From positions 1,364,001 to 1,428,000 of the forward strand of contig NZ_CP016279.1 of the NCBI RefSeq assembly GCF_001542625.1: a DNA stretch of 64,000 nt. The letters run 5' to 3'. Position 1 is the first letter of the stretch. Each line of letters opens with the position of its first letter. Positions 54,900-63,927 of the stretch are shown piece by piece. Source of the stretch: Streptomyces griseochromogenes. Lineage in GTDB: Bacteria; Actinomycetota; Actinomycetes; Streptomycetales; Streptomycetaceae. A program made the position numbers and the translations under genes. The notes under the pieces were generated by a model that saw nothing but the letters and a program-made list of their open reading frames with translations, was not told where the DNA came from and did not search any database.

Positions 54900-57800
54900 A
54901 TGCCCGCCCGTATCACCGACCCCGAGCAGCTCAAAGAGCTCCTCGGCATCCCGTTCACCCCGGAGCAGACGGCCTGCATCACCGCGCCGCCCGCCCCGCA
55001 GGTGATCGTGGCCGGAGCCGGGTCGGGCAAGACCACCGTGATGGCGGCCCGAGTGGTCTGGCTGGTCGGCACCGGGCAGGTCGCCCCCGAACAGGTCCTG
55101 GGCCTGACCTTCACCAACAAGGCCGCAGGCGAACTCGCCGAACGCGTCCGCAAGGCGCTGATCAAGGCCGGCGTGACCGACCCCGATGCCATCGACCCGG
55201 ACAACCCGCCCGGCGAGCCGGTCATCTCGACGTACCACTCCTTCGCCGGCCGTCTGCTGACCGACCACGGCCTGCGCATCGGCCTCGAACCCACCTCCCG
55301 GCTGCTGGCCGACGCGACCCGCTACCAGCTCGCCGCGCGCGTGCTGCGCGAAGCCCCCGGCCCCTACCCCGCGCTCATCCGTTCCTTCGCCGACCTCGTC
55401 AGCGACCTCCTCGCCCTCGACTCCGAACTCGCCGAACACCTCGTGGACCCCGCCCGGCTGCGCACCTGGGACGCCGGCCTGCTGCACACCCTGGAGGGCG
55501 CCAAGCTCACCAACGCCGACCTGCGCAAGGTCCCCGAGGCCGCGGCCGCCCGCCGCGAACTCGCCGACCTCGTCGTGCGCTACCGCGCCGCCAAACGCGA
55601 ACGCGACCTGCTCGACTTCGGCGACCAGATCGCCCTGTCCGCCCGTCTCGCCGGCATCCCCGACGTGGGCCGGCTGCTGCGCGAGGAGTTCCGTGTGGTG
55701 CTCCTGGACGAGTACCAGGACACCTCCGTGGCCCAGCGCGTCCTGCTGTCGGGCCTGTTCGGCGGCGGTACGGGCCACCCGGTCACCGCCGTGGGCGACC
55801 CCTGCCAGGCCATCTACGGCTGGCGCGGTGCCTCCGTCGCCAACCTGGACGACTTCCCCGAGCACTTCGCCCACGCCGACGGCCGCCCCGCCACCCGCCA
55901 GGCGCTCAGCGAGAACCGCCGCAGCGGCGGCCGCCTCCTCGACCTCGCCAATGGCCTCGCCGAGCCCCTGCGCGCCCTGCACGCGGGCGTGGAGGCCCTG
56001 CGCCCGGCCCCCGGCGCCGAGCGCGACGGCACGGTCCGCTGCGCCCTGCTGCGCACTCATGCCGAGGAGACCGACTGGATCGCCGACTCCATCGCCCACC
56101 TCGTCCACACCGGCAAGGCCCCCGGCGAGATCGCCGTACTGTGCCGCACGGCGACCGACTTCGCCGAGATCCAGGCCGCCCTCGTCGCCCGCGACATCCC
56201 CGTCGAGGTCGTCGGCCTGTCCGGGCTGCTGCACCTGCCCGAGATCGCCGACCTCGTCGCCGTCTGCGAAGTCCTCCAGGACCCCGGGGCCAACGCCTCG
56301 CTGGTCCGCCTGCTGACCGGCCCGCGCTGGCGCATCGGCCCCCGCGACCTCGCCCTCCTCGGCCGCCGCGCCCGACTGCTGGTCGCCCACGCGCGCGCGG
56401 GCGACACCGACGACCCCGACCGCCGGCTCGCCGAGGCCGTCGAAGGGGTCGACCCGTCCGAGGTGATATCGCTCGCGGACGCCCTGGACACGTTCCTGGA
56501 AAGCCCCCTGGACGAGGACGCGGACGACGACGGGTTGCCGTTCTCCCCGGACGCGCGCGTGCGCTTCGCCCGCCTCGCCACCGAACTGCGTGACCTGCGC
56601 CGTTGCCTGTCCGACCCGCTGATGGACGTCCTGCACCGCGTCCTCGCGGTCACCGGCCTGGAGGTGGAGCTGTCGGCGTCCCCGCACGCCCTGGCCGCCC
56701 GCCGCCGCGAGACCCTCTCCAACTTCCTGGACATCGCCGCCTCCTTCGCGGCCGGCGACGGCGAGGCCACACTGCTGGCCTTCCTCGGATTCCTGCGCAC
56801 CGCCGCCCAGTACGAGAAGGGCCTCGACAACGCCCTGCCCGGCGGCGAGAACACCGTCAAGGTCCTCACCGCGCACAAGTCCAAGGGTCTGGAGTGGGAC
56901 GTCGTCGTCGTGCCGGGACTGGTCAAGGGCACCTTCCCGAGCGCCCAGGGCCGCGAGAAGTGGACCGCGCAGGCCAGGGTGCTGCCGCACGCCCTGCGCG
57001 GCGACCGCGACACCCTGCCCGACGCGGGCACCTGGGACTCCCGGGGCATGAAGGCCTTCCACGAGGCGATGAAGGAGCACCAGCACACCGAGGAACTCCG
57101 CCTCGGCTACGTCACCTTCACCCGCCCCCGCTCCCTCCTCCTCGGCTCGGGCCACTGGTGGGGGCCGAGCCAGAAGAAGCCGCGCGGCCCCTCCGACTTC
57201 CTCCAGGCCCTCCACGACCACTGCGCCGCCGGGTACGGCGAGATCGAGGCGTGGGCCGACGAGCCCGCCGAGGACGAGGAGAACCCGGCCCTGCACACGG
57301 CCACCGCCGACCAGGTGTGGCCGCTGCCCCTGGACGACGCGGCGCTGGCCCGCCGCCGCGCGGCCGCCGAGACCGTCCTCGCCCACCTGGACACCCTGGC
57401 CGCCCGCCAGGACAGCCACCCGCCCGCCACCCACGACCCCGACACCTTCGACGACCCCGACTGGCCCTCACCGCCGGACGACGAGGACCCCCACGCGGGG
57501 GAGTATCCGTACGGCGAGGACGGTCCGTACGGCGAGGACGGTCCGTACGGCGAGGACTTCCCGTACGACGAGGATTCGTACGCCGACGATGCCGCCCCGC
57601 AGCCGGAGGAGCCCGGAGACTGGGACTCCTGGGGCGCCGGCCGGCCGGCCGTACCTCACCAGGCGCCGCCCCCCGCCGACCCCGCGCATTTGCGGCCCCG
57701 TGCCCGCGAGGACACCACAGAAGGCAGCCTCAAGGTCACCCCTGAGGTCACCCCTGAGGAGGCCCGCACCATCGCTTCCTGGGACCGCGACCTCGACGCG

Positions 57801-58475
57801 CTCACCGGCGAGCTGCAGCGCTCCCGGCAGAGCGGCACGGACGTCCCGCTGCCCACCACACTGACCGCGTCCCAGTTGCTGCGTCTCGCCGAGGACCCGG
57901 ACGGGCTCGCGCAGGAACTCGCGCGCCCCATGCCGCACCCTCCGCAACCCGCCGCGCGCCGGGGCACCCGATTTCACGCCTGGGTCGAAGCGCGCTTCGA
58001 GGAATTGACTCTGCCCATGCTGGAGCCCGACGAGCTGCCCGGCAGCGAAGCCGAGATCGCCGACGAACACGACCTGGAAGCGCTCAAGGACGCCTTCGAA
58101 CGCACCGATTACGCCCACCGCACTCCCTACCGCGTCGAGGCGCCCTTCCAGCTCACCCTCGCCGGCCGGGTCGTACGCGGGCGGATCGACGCCGTCTACA
58201 AGAACGGCGACGGCCACGGAGCCACCTACGAGATCGTCGACTGGAAGACCAGCCGCTCCCGCACCGCCGACCCCCTCCAGCTCGCCGTGTACCGGCTGGC
58301 CTGGGCCGAGCAGCAGGGCGTGCCGCCCGAATCGGTCACGGCCGCCTTCCTGTACGTGCGCAGCGGCGAGACCGTACATCCCGAGGGACTGCCGGACCGG
58401 GCAGCCCTGGAGCGGCTGCTCAGGGGAGACGACCCGGGCGACACGGAGGGCGTACGCGGGGCGAGCCGAGTGTGA
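54900..58475 (+). CDS. adnB: AdnB-like UvrD-type helicase/RecB-type nuclease subunit
   Basis: A 1191-aa protein from ATG 54900 (MPARITDPEQLKELLGIPFT). Motifs: VAGAGSGKTT (I), LTFTNKAAGELAERV (Ia), LLDEYQDTSVAQR (II), GDPCQAIYGWRGAS (III), TAHKSKGLEWDVVVVPGL (V) and YVTFTRPRSLLLGS (VI). The C-terminal RecB-type nuclease shows the active-site pair in EIVDWKTSRS with QLAVYRLAWAEQQ. An acidic insert (YPYGEDGPYGEDGPYGED, 57507-57578) separates the two parts. It is the main motor of AdnAB. TAGCCT lies 8 nt before the ATG, suggesting a leaderless start independent of adnA. Confidence 0.92.
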   Translation: MPARITDPEQLKELLGIPFTPEQTACITAPPAPQVIVAGAGSGKTTVMAARVVWLVGTGQVAPEQVLGLTFTNKAAGELAERVRKALIKAGVTDPDAIDPDNPPGEPVISTYHSFAGRLLTDHGLRIGLEPTSRLLADATRYQLAARVLREAPGPYPALIRSFADLVSDLLALDSELAEHLVDPARLRTWDAGLLHTLEGAKLTNADLRKVPEAAAARRELADLVVRYRAAKRERDLLDFGDQIALSARLAGIPDVGRLLREEFRVVLLDEYQDTSVAQRVLLSGLFGGGTGHPVTAVGDPCQAIYGWRGASVANLDDFPEHFAHADGRPATRQALSENRRSGGRLLDLANGLAEPLRALHAGVEALRPAPGAERDGTVRCALLRTHAEETDWIADSIAHLVHTGKAPGEIAVLCRTATDFAEIQAALVARDIPVEVVGLSGLLHLPEIADLVAVCEVLQDPGANASLVRLLTGPRWRIGPRDLALLGRRARLLVAHARAGDTDDPDRRLAEAVEGVDPSEVISLADALDTFLESPLDEDADDDGLPFSPDARVRFARLATELRDLRRCLSDPLMDVLHRVLAVTGLEVELSASPHALAARRRETLSNFLDIAASFAAGDGEATLLAFLGFLRTAAQYEKGLDNALPGGENTVKVLTAHKSKGLEWDVVVVPGLVKGTFPSAQGREKWTAQARVLPHALRGDRDTLPDAGTWDSRGMKAFHEAMKEHQHTEELRLGYVTFTRPRSLLLGSGHWWGPSQKKPRGPSDFLQALHDHCAAGYGEIEAWADEPAEDEENPALHTATADQVWPLPLDDAALARRRAAAETVLAHLDTLAARQDSHPPATHDPDTFDDPDWPSPPDDEDPHAGEYPYGEDGPYGEDGPYGEDFPYDEDSYADDAAPQPEEPGDWDSWGAGRPAVPHQAPPPADPAHLRPRAREDTTEGSLKVTPEVTPEEARTIASWDRDLDALTGELQRSRQSGTDVPLPTTLTASQLLRLAEDPDGLAQELARPMPHPPQPAARRGTRFHAWVEARFEELTLPMLEPDELPGSEAEIADEHDLEALKDAFERTDYAHRTPYRVEAPFQLTLAGRVVRGRIDAVYKNGDGHGATYEIVDWKTSRSRTADPLQLAVYRLAWAEQQGVPPESVTAAFLYVRSGETVHPEGLPDRAALERLLRGDDPGDTEGVRGASRV
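57507..57578 (+). repeat. 18-bp tandem coding repeats in adnB linker
   Basis: CCGTACGGCGAGGACGGT is repeated about four times (last copies diverged), encoding PYGEDG units in an acidic tyrosine-rich linker between helicase and nuclease domains. Confidence 0.8.
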
Positions 58476-58522
58476 CGAACCGCCCGCCGAGGATGTCGGT
58501 GCGGGCCGATAGGCTCGTGAAC

Positions 58523-59926
58523 ATGAGCCAGACCCCGGACAGCGCCGTCCGCACGCACATCGAGCAGCACCGCGCCGCCTTCCTCGACGACCTCGCCGCA
58601 TGGCTGCGCATCCCCTCCGTGTCCGCCCAGCCCGATCACGCCCCCGACGTACGGCACAGCGCGGACTGGCTCGCCGCCAAGCTCAAGGAGACCGGCTTCC
58701 CGACCGCCGAGGTCTGGCACACCCCGGGCGCCCCGGCCGTCTTCGCCGAGTGGCCCTCGGGCGACCCGGACGCGCCCACCGTCCTCGTCTACGGCCACCA
58801 CGACGTGCAGCCCGCCGCCCGCGAGGACGGCTGGGACAGCGAGCCCTTCGACCCCGTCATCCGCGAAAACCGGCTCTACGCGCGCGGGGCGGCCGACGAC
58901 AAGGGCCAGGTGTTCTTCCACACACTCGGCGTCCGTGCCCACCTCGCCGCCACCGGCCGCACCGCCCCCGCCGTCAACCTGAAGCTGCTGATCGAAGGCG
59001 AGGAGGAGTCCGGCTCCCCGCACTTCCGCAGCCTCGTCGAGGAGCACACCGAACGGCTCACCGCCGACGCCGTGATCGTCTCCGACACCGGCATGTGGTC
59101 CGAGGACACCCCGACCGTCTGCACCGGCATGCGCGGCCTCGCCGAGTGCGAGATCCGGCTGCACGGCCCCGACCAGGACATCCACTCCGGATCCTTCGGC
59201 GGCGCCGTACCCAACCCGGCCACCGCCGCCGCCCGCCTCGTGGCCGCCCTGCACGACGAGCACGCACGCGTGGCGATCCCCGGCTTCTACGACGGCATAG
59301 TCGAGCTGACCGACCGCGAACGCGAACTCTTCGCCGAGCTGCCGTTCGACGAGGAACAGTGGCTGCGCACCGCCAAGTCGTCCGCCACCCACGGCGAGGC
59401 CGGACACACCACCCTGGAGCGCATCTGGGCCCGCCCCACCGCCGAGGTCAACGGCATCGGCGGCGGCTACCAGGGCCCCGGCAGCAAGACGATCATCCCG
59501 TCCTCGGCGATGGTGAAGCTGTCCTTCCGGCTGGTCGCCGGCCAGGACCCCGACCACATCGAGAAGGCCGTCCGCGCCTGGGCCGCCAAGCAGGTGCCCG
59601 CCGGGATCCGGCACGAGATCAGCTTCGGCTCCGCCACGCGCCCGTGCCTGACCCCGCTCGACCACCCCGCGCTGCAGTCCGTGGCCCGCGCCATGAGCCG
59701 CGCCTTCCAGAGCCCGGTCCGCTTCACCCGCGAAGGCGGATCCGGACCCGCCGCCGACCTCCAGGAGGTCCTCGGCGCCCCCGTCCTCTTCCTGGGCATC
59801 TCCGTTCCCTCCGACGGCTGGCACGCCCCGAACGAGAAGGTCGAACTCGACCTCCTCCTCAAGGGCGTCGAGACCAGCGCCTACCTGTGGGGCGACCTCG
59901 CCGAGAACTGGCGTCACGCCCCCTGA
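58523..59926 (+). CDS. M20-family metallopeptidase (dipeptidase)
   Basis: A 467-aa protein from ATG 58523. Metal-binding and catalytic motifs are in order: LVYGHHDVQPA (His and Asp), YARGAADDKGQ (bridging Asp), LIEGEEESGSP (catalytic Glu-Glu) and SDTGMW. A dimerisation domain follows (about 190-310), with the final His in GISVPSDGWHAPNE. No signal peptide, hence cytoplasmic. It probably hydrolyses dipeptides or related amides. TAGGCT (58510-58515) ends 7 nt before the ATG, consistent with leaderless mRNA. Confidence 0.9.
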   Translation: MSQTPDSAVRTHIEQHRAAFLDDLAAWLRIPSVSAQPDHAPDVRHSADWLAAKLKETGFPTAEVWHTPGAPAVFAEWPSGDPDAPTVLVYGHHDVQPAAREDGWDSEPFDPVIRENRLYARGAADDKGQVFFHTLGVRAHLAATGRTAPAVNLKLLIEGEEESGSPHFRSLVEEHTERLTADAVIVSDTGMWSEDTPTVCTGMRGLAECEIRLHGPDQDIHSGSFGGAVPNPATAAARLVAALHDEHARVAIPGFYDGIVELTDRERELFAELPFDEEQWLRTAKSSATHGEAGHTTLERIWARPTAEVNGIGGGYQGPGSKTIIPSSAMVKLSFRLVAGQDPDHIEKAVRAWAAKQVPAGIRHEISFGSATRPCLTPLDHPALQSVARAMSRAFQSPVRFTREGGSGPAADLQEVLGAPVLFLGISVPSDGWHAPNEKVELDLLLKGVETSAYLWGDLAENWRHAP

Positions 59927-60078
59927 CCCGAAAGCGCCGTACGGGACGCCACCGCGCGCGGGGCACACTGGGAGAACCGCCCGCAACCTGCCGCGCCCGC
60001 CCCGGTGCCCTGCCGCCCTACGACCCGCAGAACCATCCGCCGAAACGAACCGTTCCACTGGGGGAGTTGGAAGCACCC

Positions 60079-61023
60079 GTGACCACCTGGACCGACCACA
60101 CCGCCGACCGACCCATCTCCCTGACCGCCCCGAGCGGCATCGACCGCGCCGCCCACCACCGGCTCGACGAGGCCTGGCTCGCGGCGGCGTGGAGCCACCC
60201 CACGACCCGCTGCTTCGTGGTCTCCGGCGGCCAGGTCCTCATCGACGAGACGCCCGACGGCCGTACCGAACTGGTCATGACGCCTTCCTTCGAGGCACCG
60301 CTCACCGAGGCCCACCGCTACTTCCTCGGCACCGACGACGAAGGCGTCAGCTACTTCGCCCTCCAGAAGGACGCACTGCCCGGCCGCATCGACCAGTCCG
60401 CCCGCCCGGCGGGCCTGCGCGAGGCCGGACTGCTCCTGTCACCACGCGACGCGGGCCTCATGGTGCACGCGGTCGGCTTGGAGAACTGGCAGCGCACCCA
60501 CCGCTTCTGCTCCCGATGCGGCGAGCGCACGGTCATCGCCGCCGCCGGCCACATCCGCCGCTGCCCGGCCTGCGGCGCCGAGCACTACCCGCGCACCGAC
60601 CCGGCCGTGATCATGGCCGTCACCGACGAGGACGACCGGATCCTGCTCGGCCGCCAGGTCCACTGGCCCGAGGGCCGCTTCTCCACGCTCGCCGGCTTCG
60701 TCGAGCCCGGCGAGTCCATCGAACAGTCGGTACGCCGCGAGGTCCTCGAGGAGGTCGGCGTCACCGTCGGCGCGGTCGAGTACGTGGCCAGCCAGCCCTG
60801 GCCCTTCCCGTCCAGCCTGATGCTCGGCTTCATGGCCCACGCCACCTCGACCGACATCGACGTCGACGGCGACGAGATCCACGAAGCCCGCTGGTTCTCC
60901 CGCGAGGAGCTGCACGCGGCCTTCGAGTCCGGCGAGGTGCTGCCCCCCTACGGCATCTCCATCGCCGCCCGACTGATCGAGATGTGGTACGGCAAGCCGC
61001 TCCCGACGAGGAGCTTCGTCTGA
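60079..61023 (+). CDS. nudC: NAD+ diphosphatase NudC
   Basis: A 314-aa protein from GTG 60079. The four-cysteine zinc site is CSRCGE and CPACGAEHYPRTDP. The Nudix box reads GFVEPGESIEQSVRREVLEE and continues VGV, matching GX5EX7REUXEEXGU. SQPWPFPSSLMLGF is the NudC-specific SQPWPFPxS signature that separates it from other Nudix enzymes. It cleaves NADH/NAD+ to NMN and AMP and removes NAD caps from RNA. It converges with mycoredoxin; mycobacteria keep the same nudC-mrx1-uvrD2 set. Confidence 0.94.
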   Translation: MTTWTDHTADRPISLTAPSGIDRAAHHRLDEAWLAAAWSHPTTRCFVVSGGQVLIDETPDGRTELVMTPSFEAPLTEAHRYFLGTDDEGVSYFALQKDALPGRIDQSARPAGLREAGLLLSPRDAGLMVHAVGLENWQRTHRFCSRCGERTVIAAAGHIRRCPACGAEHYPRTDPAVIMAVTDEDDRILLGRQVHWPEGRFSTLAGFVEPGESIEQSVRREVLEEVGVTVGAVEYVASQPWPFPSSLMLGFMAHATSTDIDVDGDEIHEARWFSREELHAAFESGEVLPPYGISIAARLIEMWYGKPLPTRSFV

Positions 61024-61080
61024 GCCCGAGCCGGGCGTAAGACCGCCGGCGCCGGACGCCGGTGTGGGACACGACACAAA

Positions 61081-61117
61081 AGGCGGCTCTTGAGGCACAC
61101 AGCCTCAAGAGCCGCCT
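61081..61117. terminator. Perfect bidirectional terminator between nudC and mycoredoxin
   Basis: AGGCGGCTCTTGAGGC (61081-61096) and GCCTCAAGAGCCGCCT (61102-61117) pair perfectly around ACACA. On the minus strand the stem is followed by TTTTGTG, on the plus strand by CTTCC. Confidence 0.9.
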
Positions 61118-61142
61118 CTTCCGCAGGCGCGCACCGACCTCG

Positions 61143-61385
61143 TCAGGCGGCCAGCTTCTGCTTCACCTGAGCCAGCGACGGGTTCGTCATCGTGCTGCCG
61201 TCCGCGAAGAGCACGGTCGGAACCGTCTGGTTTCCGCCATTCGCCTTCTCCACGAAAGCAGCGGACTCCGGGTCCTGCTCGATGTTGATCTCGGTGTAGG
61301 CGATGCCCTCCCGGTCCAGCTGGCTCTTCAGCCGGCGGCAGTAACCGCACCAAGTCGTGCTGTACATCGTCACAGTGCCCTGCAT
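61143..61385 (-). CDS. mrx1: Mycoredoxin/glutaredoxin-like protein
   Basis: An 80-aa protein from ATG 61385 (MQGTVTMYSTTWCGYCRRLK). The redox motif is WCGYC; TVPTVLFADGS supplies the cis-proline loop and ends the thioredoxin-type fold with LAQVKQKLAA. Mycoredoxin uses mycothiol instead of glutathione to reduce protein-mycothiol mixed disulfides, as expected in Streptomyces. Longer readings upstream are not supported. Divergent from uvrD2. Confidence 0.9.
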   Translation of the reverse strand: MQGTVTMYSTTWCGYCRRLKSQLDREGIAYTEINIEQDPESAAFVEKANGGNQTVPTVLFADGSTMTNPSLAQVKQKLAA

Positions 61386-61568
61386 GTCTCTCGCGCTCCT
61401 CAGGCAACTCGGGGAAGGTCGTCCAGGATGGGAACGTAAGGTATCGGCCCGGCATTCCCACCCGGGGTATCCACACACACTGTGACGCCTGCCGCATTCA
61501 TACGACTATCGACACCCGCCTGTGGACAACCGGCCCGGCAGCCACAGACGACCTGGCAGCATGGCGGT

Positions 61569-63764
61569 GTGACAGCAGCAACGCACTCCACCCTCTTCCC
61601 GCAGGCACCGGACACGGCCGACGCGGTGCTCGAAGGGCTCGACCCCGAGCAGCGCGAGGTGGCCACCGCCCTGCACGGCCCGGTGTGCGTCCTCGCCGGA
61701 GCGGGCACCGGCAAGACCCGGGCGATCACCCACCGCATCGCCTACGGAGTACACGCAGGCATCCTCCAGCCGTCCAGCGTGCTCGCTGTCACCTTCACCA
61801 ACCGGGCCGCAGGCGAGATGCGCGGCCGCCTGCGCCAGCTCGGCGCCAACGGCGTACAGGCCCGTACCTTCCACTCCGCCGCACTGCGCCAGCTCCAGTA
61901 CTTCTGGCCGAAAGCGATCGGCGGCTCCATGCCCCGGCTCATCGACCGCAAGTTCCAGCTCGTCGCCGACGCGGCCGCCACCTGCAACCTCCGCCTCGAC
62001 CGCGGCGAGCTGCGCGACGCCATGGCCGAGATCGAATGGTCCAAGGTCACCCAGACCATCCCCGCCGACTACCCGTACGCGGTTGCGAAGGCCGACCGCG
62101 AGGCCCCTCGCGACCCGGTCGAGATCGCCCACCTCTACGCCGCCTACGAAGACCTCAAGCGCGACCGGGCGGTCATCGACTTCGAGGACGTCCTGCTGCT
62201 CACCGTCGCCGTCCTCCAGGACCGGCATGACATCGCCGAGCAGGTCCGCGCCCAGTACCAGCACTTCGTCGTCGACGAATACCAGGACGTCAGCCCCCTG
62301 CAGCAGCGGCTGCTGGAACTGTGGCTCGGCGACCGCGACAGCCTGTGCGTCGTCGGCGACGCCAGCCAGACGATCTACTCATTCACAGGAGCAACGCCCG
62401 ACCACCTCCTCGACTTCCGCCTCCGTCACCCCGGCGCCACCGTCGTCAAGCTGGTCCGCGACTACCGCTCCACCCCCCAGATCGTCCACCTCGCCAACGG
62501 TCTGCTCACCCAGGCCCGCGGACGCGCCGCCGACCACCGGCTGGAACTGGTCTCCCAGCGCCCCGCCGGCCCCGAACCCGTCTACGCCGAGTACACCGAC
62601 GAGCCCGCCGAAGCCGAGGGCGCCGCCCGCCGCATCCGCGAACTGATCGACGCCGGCGTCCCCGCCGCCGAGATCGCCGTCCTCTTCCGCACCAACTCCC
62701 AGTCCGAAACCTACGAACAAGCCCTCGCCGACGCCGGCGTCCCCTACCAGCTGCGCGGCGCCGAGCGCTTCTTCGACCGCCCCGAAGTGCGCAAGGCCGG
62801 CATCGCCCTGCGCGGCGCCGCCCGCTTCGGCGGCAACGACTCCCTGCTCGACGACGTCGTCGACCTCCCCTCACAAGTACGTGCCGTGCTGTCCGGAGAG
62901 GGCTGGACCAGCGAGCCACCGGCCGGCTCCGGCGCCGCGCGAGAACGCTGGGAATCCCTGGCCGCCCTGGTCAGCCTCGCCCACGACTTCGCCGCCGCCC
63001 GGCCGGGAGCCACCCTCGGCGACTTCGTGGCCGAGCTCGACGAACGGGCGAACGCGCAACACGCCCCGACCGTCCAGGGCGTCACCCTGGCCTCCCTCCA
63101 CGCGGCCAAGGGCCTGGAGTGGGACGTCGTCTTCCTGGTCGGCATCGCCGAGGGCATGATGCCGATCACGTACGCCAAGACGGACGAACAGGTCGAGGAA
63201 GAACGCCGCCTCCTCTACGTCGGCGTGACCCGTGCCCGAGAACGCCTCCACCTCTCCTGGGCGCTGTCCCGCTCACCCGGCGGCCGCCCCAACCGCAGGC
63301 CCAGCCGTTTCCTCGACGGCCTGCGCCCCGGCTCCACCGCCACCGTCGGACGCACCGGGACGGCAGCCACCGGAGGCATCGAACGCGGCGCCCTCGCCGG
63401 CGCCCCGGCCGTCCGTCGGCGTACCCAGCGCACCCCGGCCCGCTGCAGGGTCTGCGGCCGCACACTCACCGACGCGGGCGAAATGAAGCTGATGCGCTGT
63501 GAGGACTGCCCCTCGGACATGGACGAAGGCCTCTACGAGCGGCTGCGCGAGTGGCGGGCCGTCCAGGCGGAGCACAGCGGACAGCCGGACTTCTGCGTCT
63601 TCACCGACCGGACCCTGATGGCCATCGCCGAAGCCCGGCCCGACAGCCCGGCCGAACTCTCTCGCATCCCCGGCGTCCTCAGCCGCAAGCTGCAGCGCTA
63701 CGGAACCGACGTTCTGGCCATCTGCGCAGGCCAGGAGGGTGTGGAAGGCGACGAGAGCGACTGA
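61569..63764 (+). CDS. uvrD2: ATP-dependent DNA helicase UvrD2 with HRDC domain
   Basis: A 731-aa protein from GTG 61569. Motifs: LAGAGTGKTRAITHR (I), TFTNRAAGEMRGRL (Ia), FVVDEYQDVSPLQQR (II), GDASQTIYSFTGA (III), SLHAAKGLEWDVVFLVG (V) and YVGVTRARERLHLSW (VI). The C-terminus carries a tetracysteine block (CRVCGRTL and CEDCPS) and an HRDC domain (LYERLREWRAVQAEHSGQPD, LSRIPGVLSRKLQRYG), the UvrD2 arrangement of mycobacteria. It acts in DNA repair or replication. CAGCAT ends 6 nt before the GTG, consistent with a leaderless transcript. Confidence 0.93.
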   Translation: MTAATHSTLFPQAPDTADAVLEGLDPEQREVATALHGPVCVLAGAGTGKTRAITHRIAYGVHAGILQPSSVLAVTFTNRAAGEMRGRLRQLGANGVQARTFHSAALRQLQYFWPKAIGGSMPRLIDRKFQLVADAAATCNLRLDRGELRDAMAEIEWSKVTQTIPADYPYAVAKADREAPRDPVEIAHLYAAYEDLKRDRAVIDFEDVLLLTVAVLQDRHDIAEQVRAQYQHFVVDEYQDVSPLQQRLLELWLGDRDSLCVVGDASQTIYSFTGATPDHLLDFRLRHPGATVVKLVRDYRSTPQIVHLANGLLTQARGRAADHRLELVSQRPAGPEPVYAEYTDEPAEAEGAARRIRELIDAGVPAAEIAVLFRTNSQSETYEQALADAGVPYQLRGAERFFDRPEVRKAGIALRGAARFGGNDSLLDDVVDLPSQVRAVLSGEGWTSEPPAGSGAARERWESLAALVSLAHDFAAARPGATLGDFVAELDERANAQHAPTVQGVTLASLHAAKGLEWDVVFLVGIAEGMMPITYAKTDEQVEEERRLLYVGVTRARERLHLSWALSRSPGGRPNRRPSRFLDGLRPGSTATVGRTGTAATGGIERGALAGAPAVRRRTQRTPARCRVCGRTLTDAGEMKLMRCEDCPSDMDEGLYERLREWRAVQAEHSGQPDFCVFTDRTLMAIAEARPDSPAELSRIPGVLSRKLQRYGTDVLAICAGQEGVEGDESD

Positions 63765-63776
63765 TACGAACTCGTC

Positions 63777-63817
63777 GCAAAAATAGTTTGCGCATGCCCC
63801 AGCAATCCCCATAGGTT
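63777..63817 (+). promoter_or_regulatory. Promoter with AT-rich upstream box, likely wblC/whiB7 autoregulatory promoter
   Basis: TTGCGC (63788-63793), 18 bp, TAGGTT (63812-63817). Directly upstream of the -35 is GCAAAAATAG. WhiB7/WblC activates promoters through an AT-rich element just upstream of the -35, and uvrD2 is followed by whiB7/wblC in related genomes. The gene itself would lie beyond the window. Confidence 0.6.
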
Positions 63818-63833
63818 CTAGGCACGGAAGCAA

Positions 63834-63900
63834 CGGCCTTCTCGAAGGCCGGATTCCGTGTTGTACTTGCATATCCGAACGGACTGGTTCACCCCAGTCC
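63834..63900 (+). other. Two hairpins in the leader downstream of the wblC-like promoter
   Basis: CGGCCTT-CTCG-AAGGCCG (63834-63851) and GGACTGG-TTCACC-CCAGTCC (63881-63900) are perfect stems in the predicted 5' leader. They fit a structured, possibly attenuating, leader. Confidence 0.5.
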
Positions 63901-63927
63901 CCAAGACGCCGAGAGGAGGCGAGTCCA

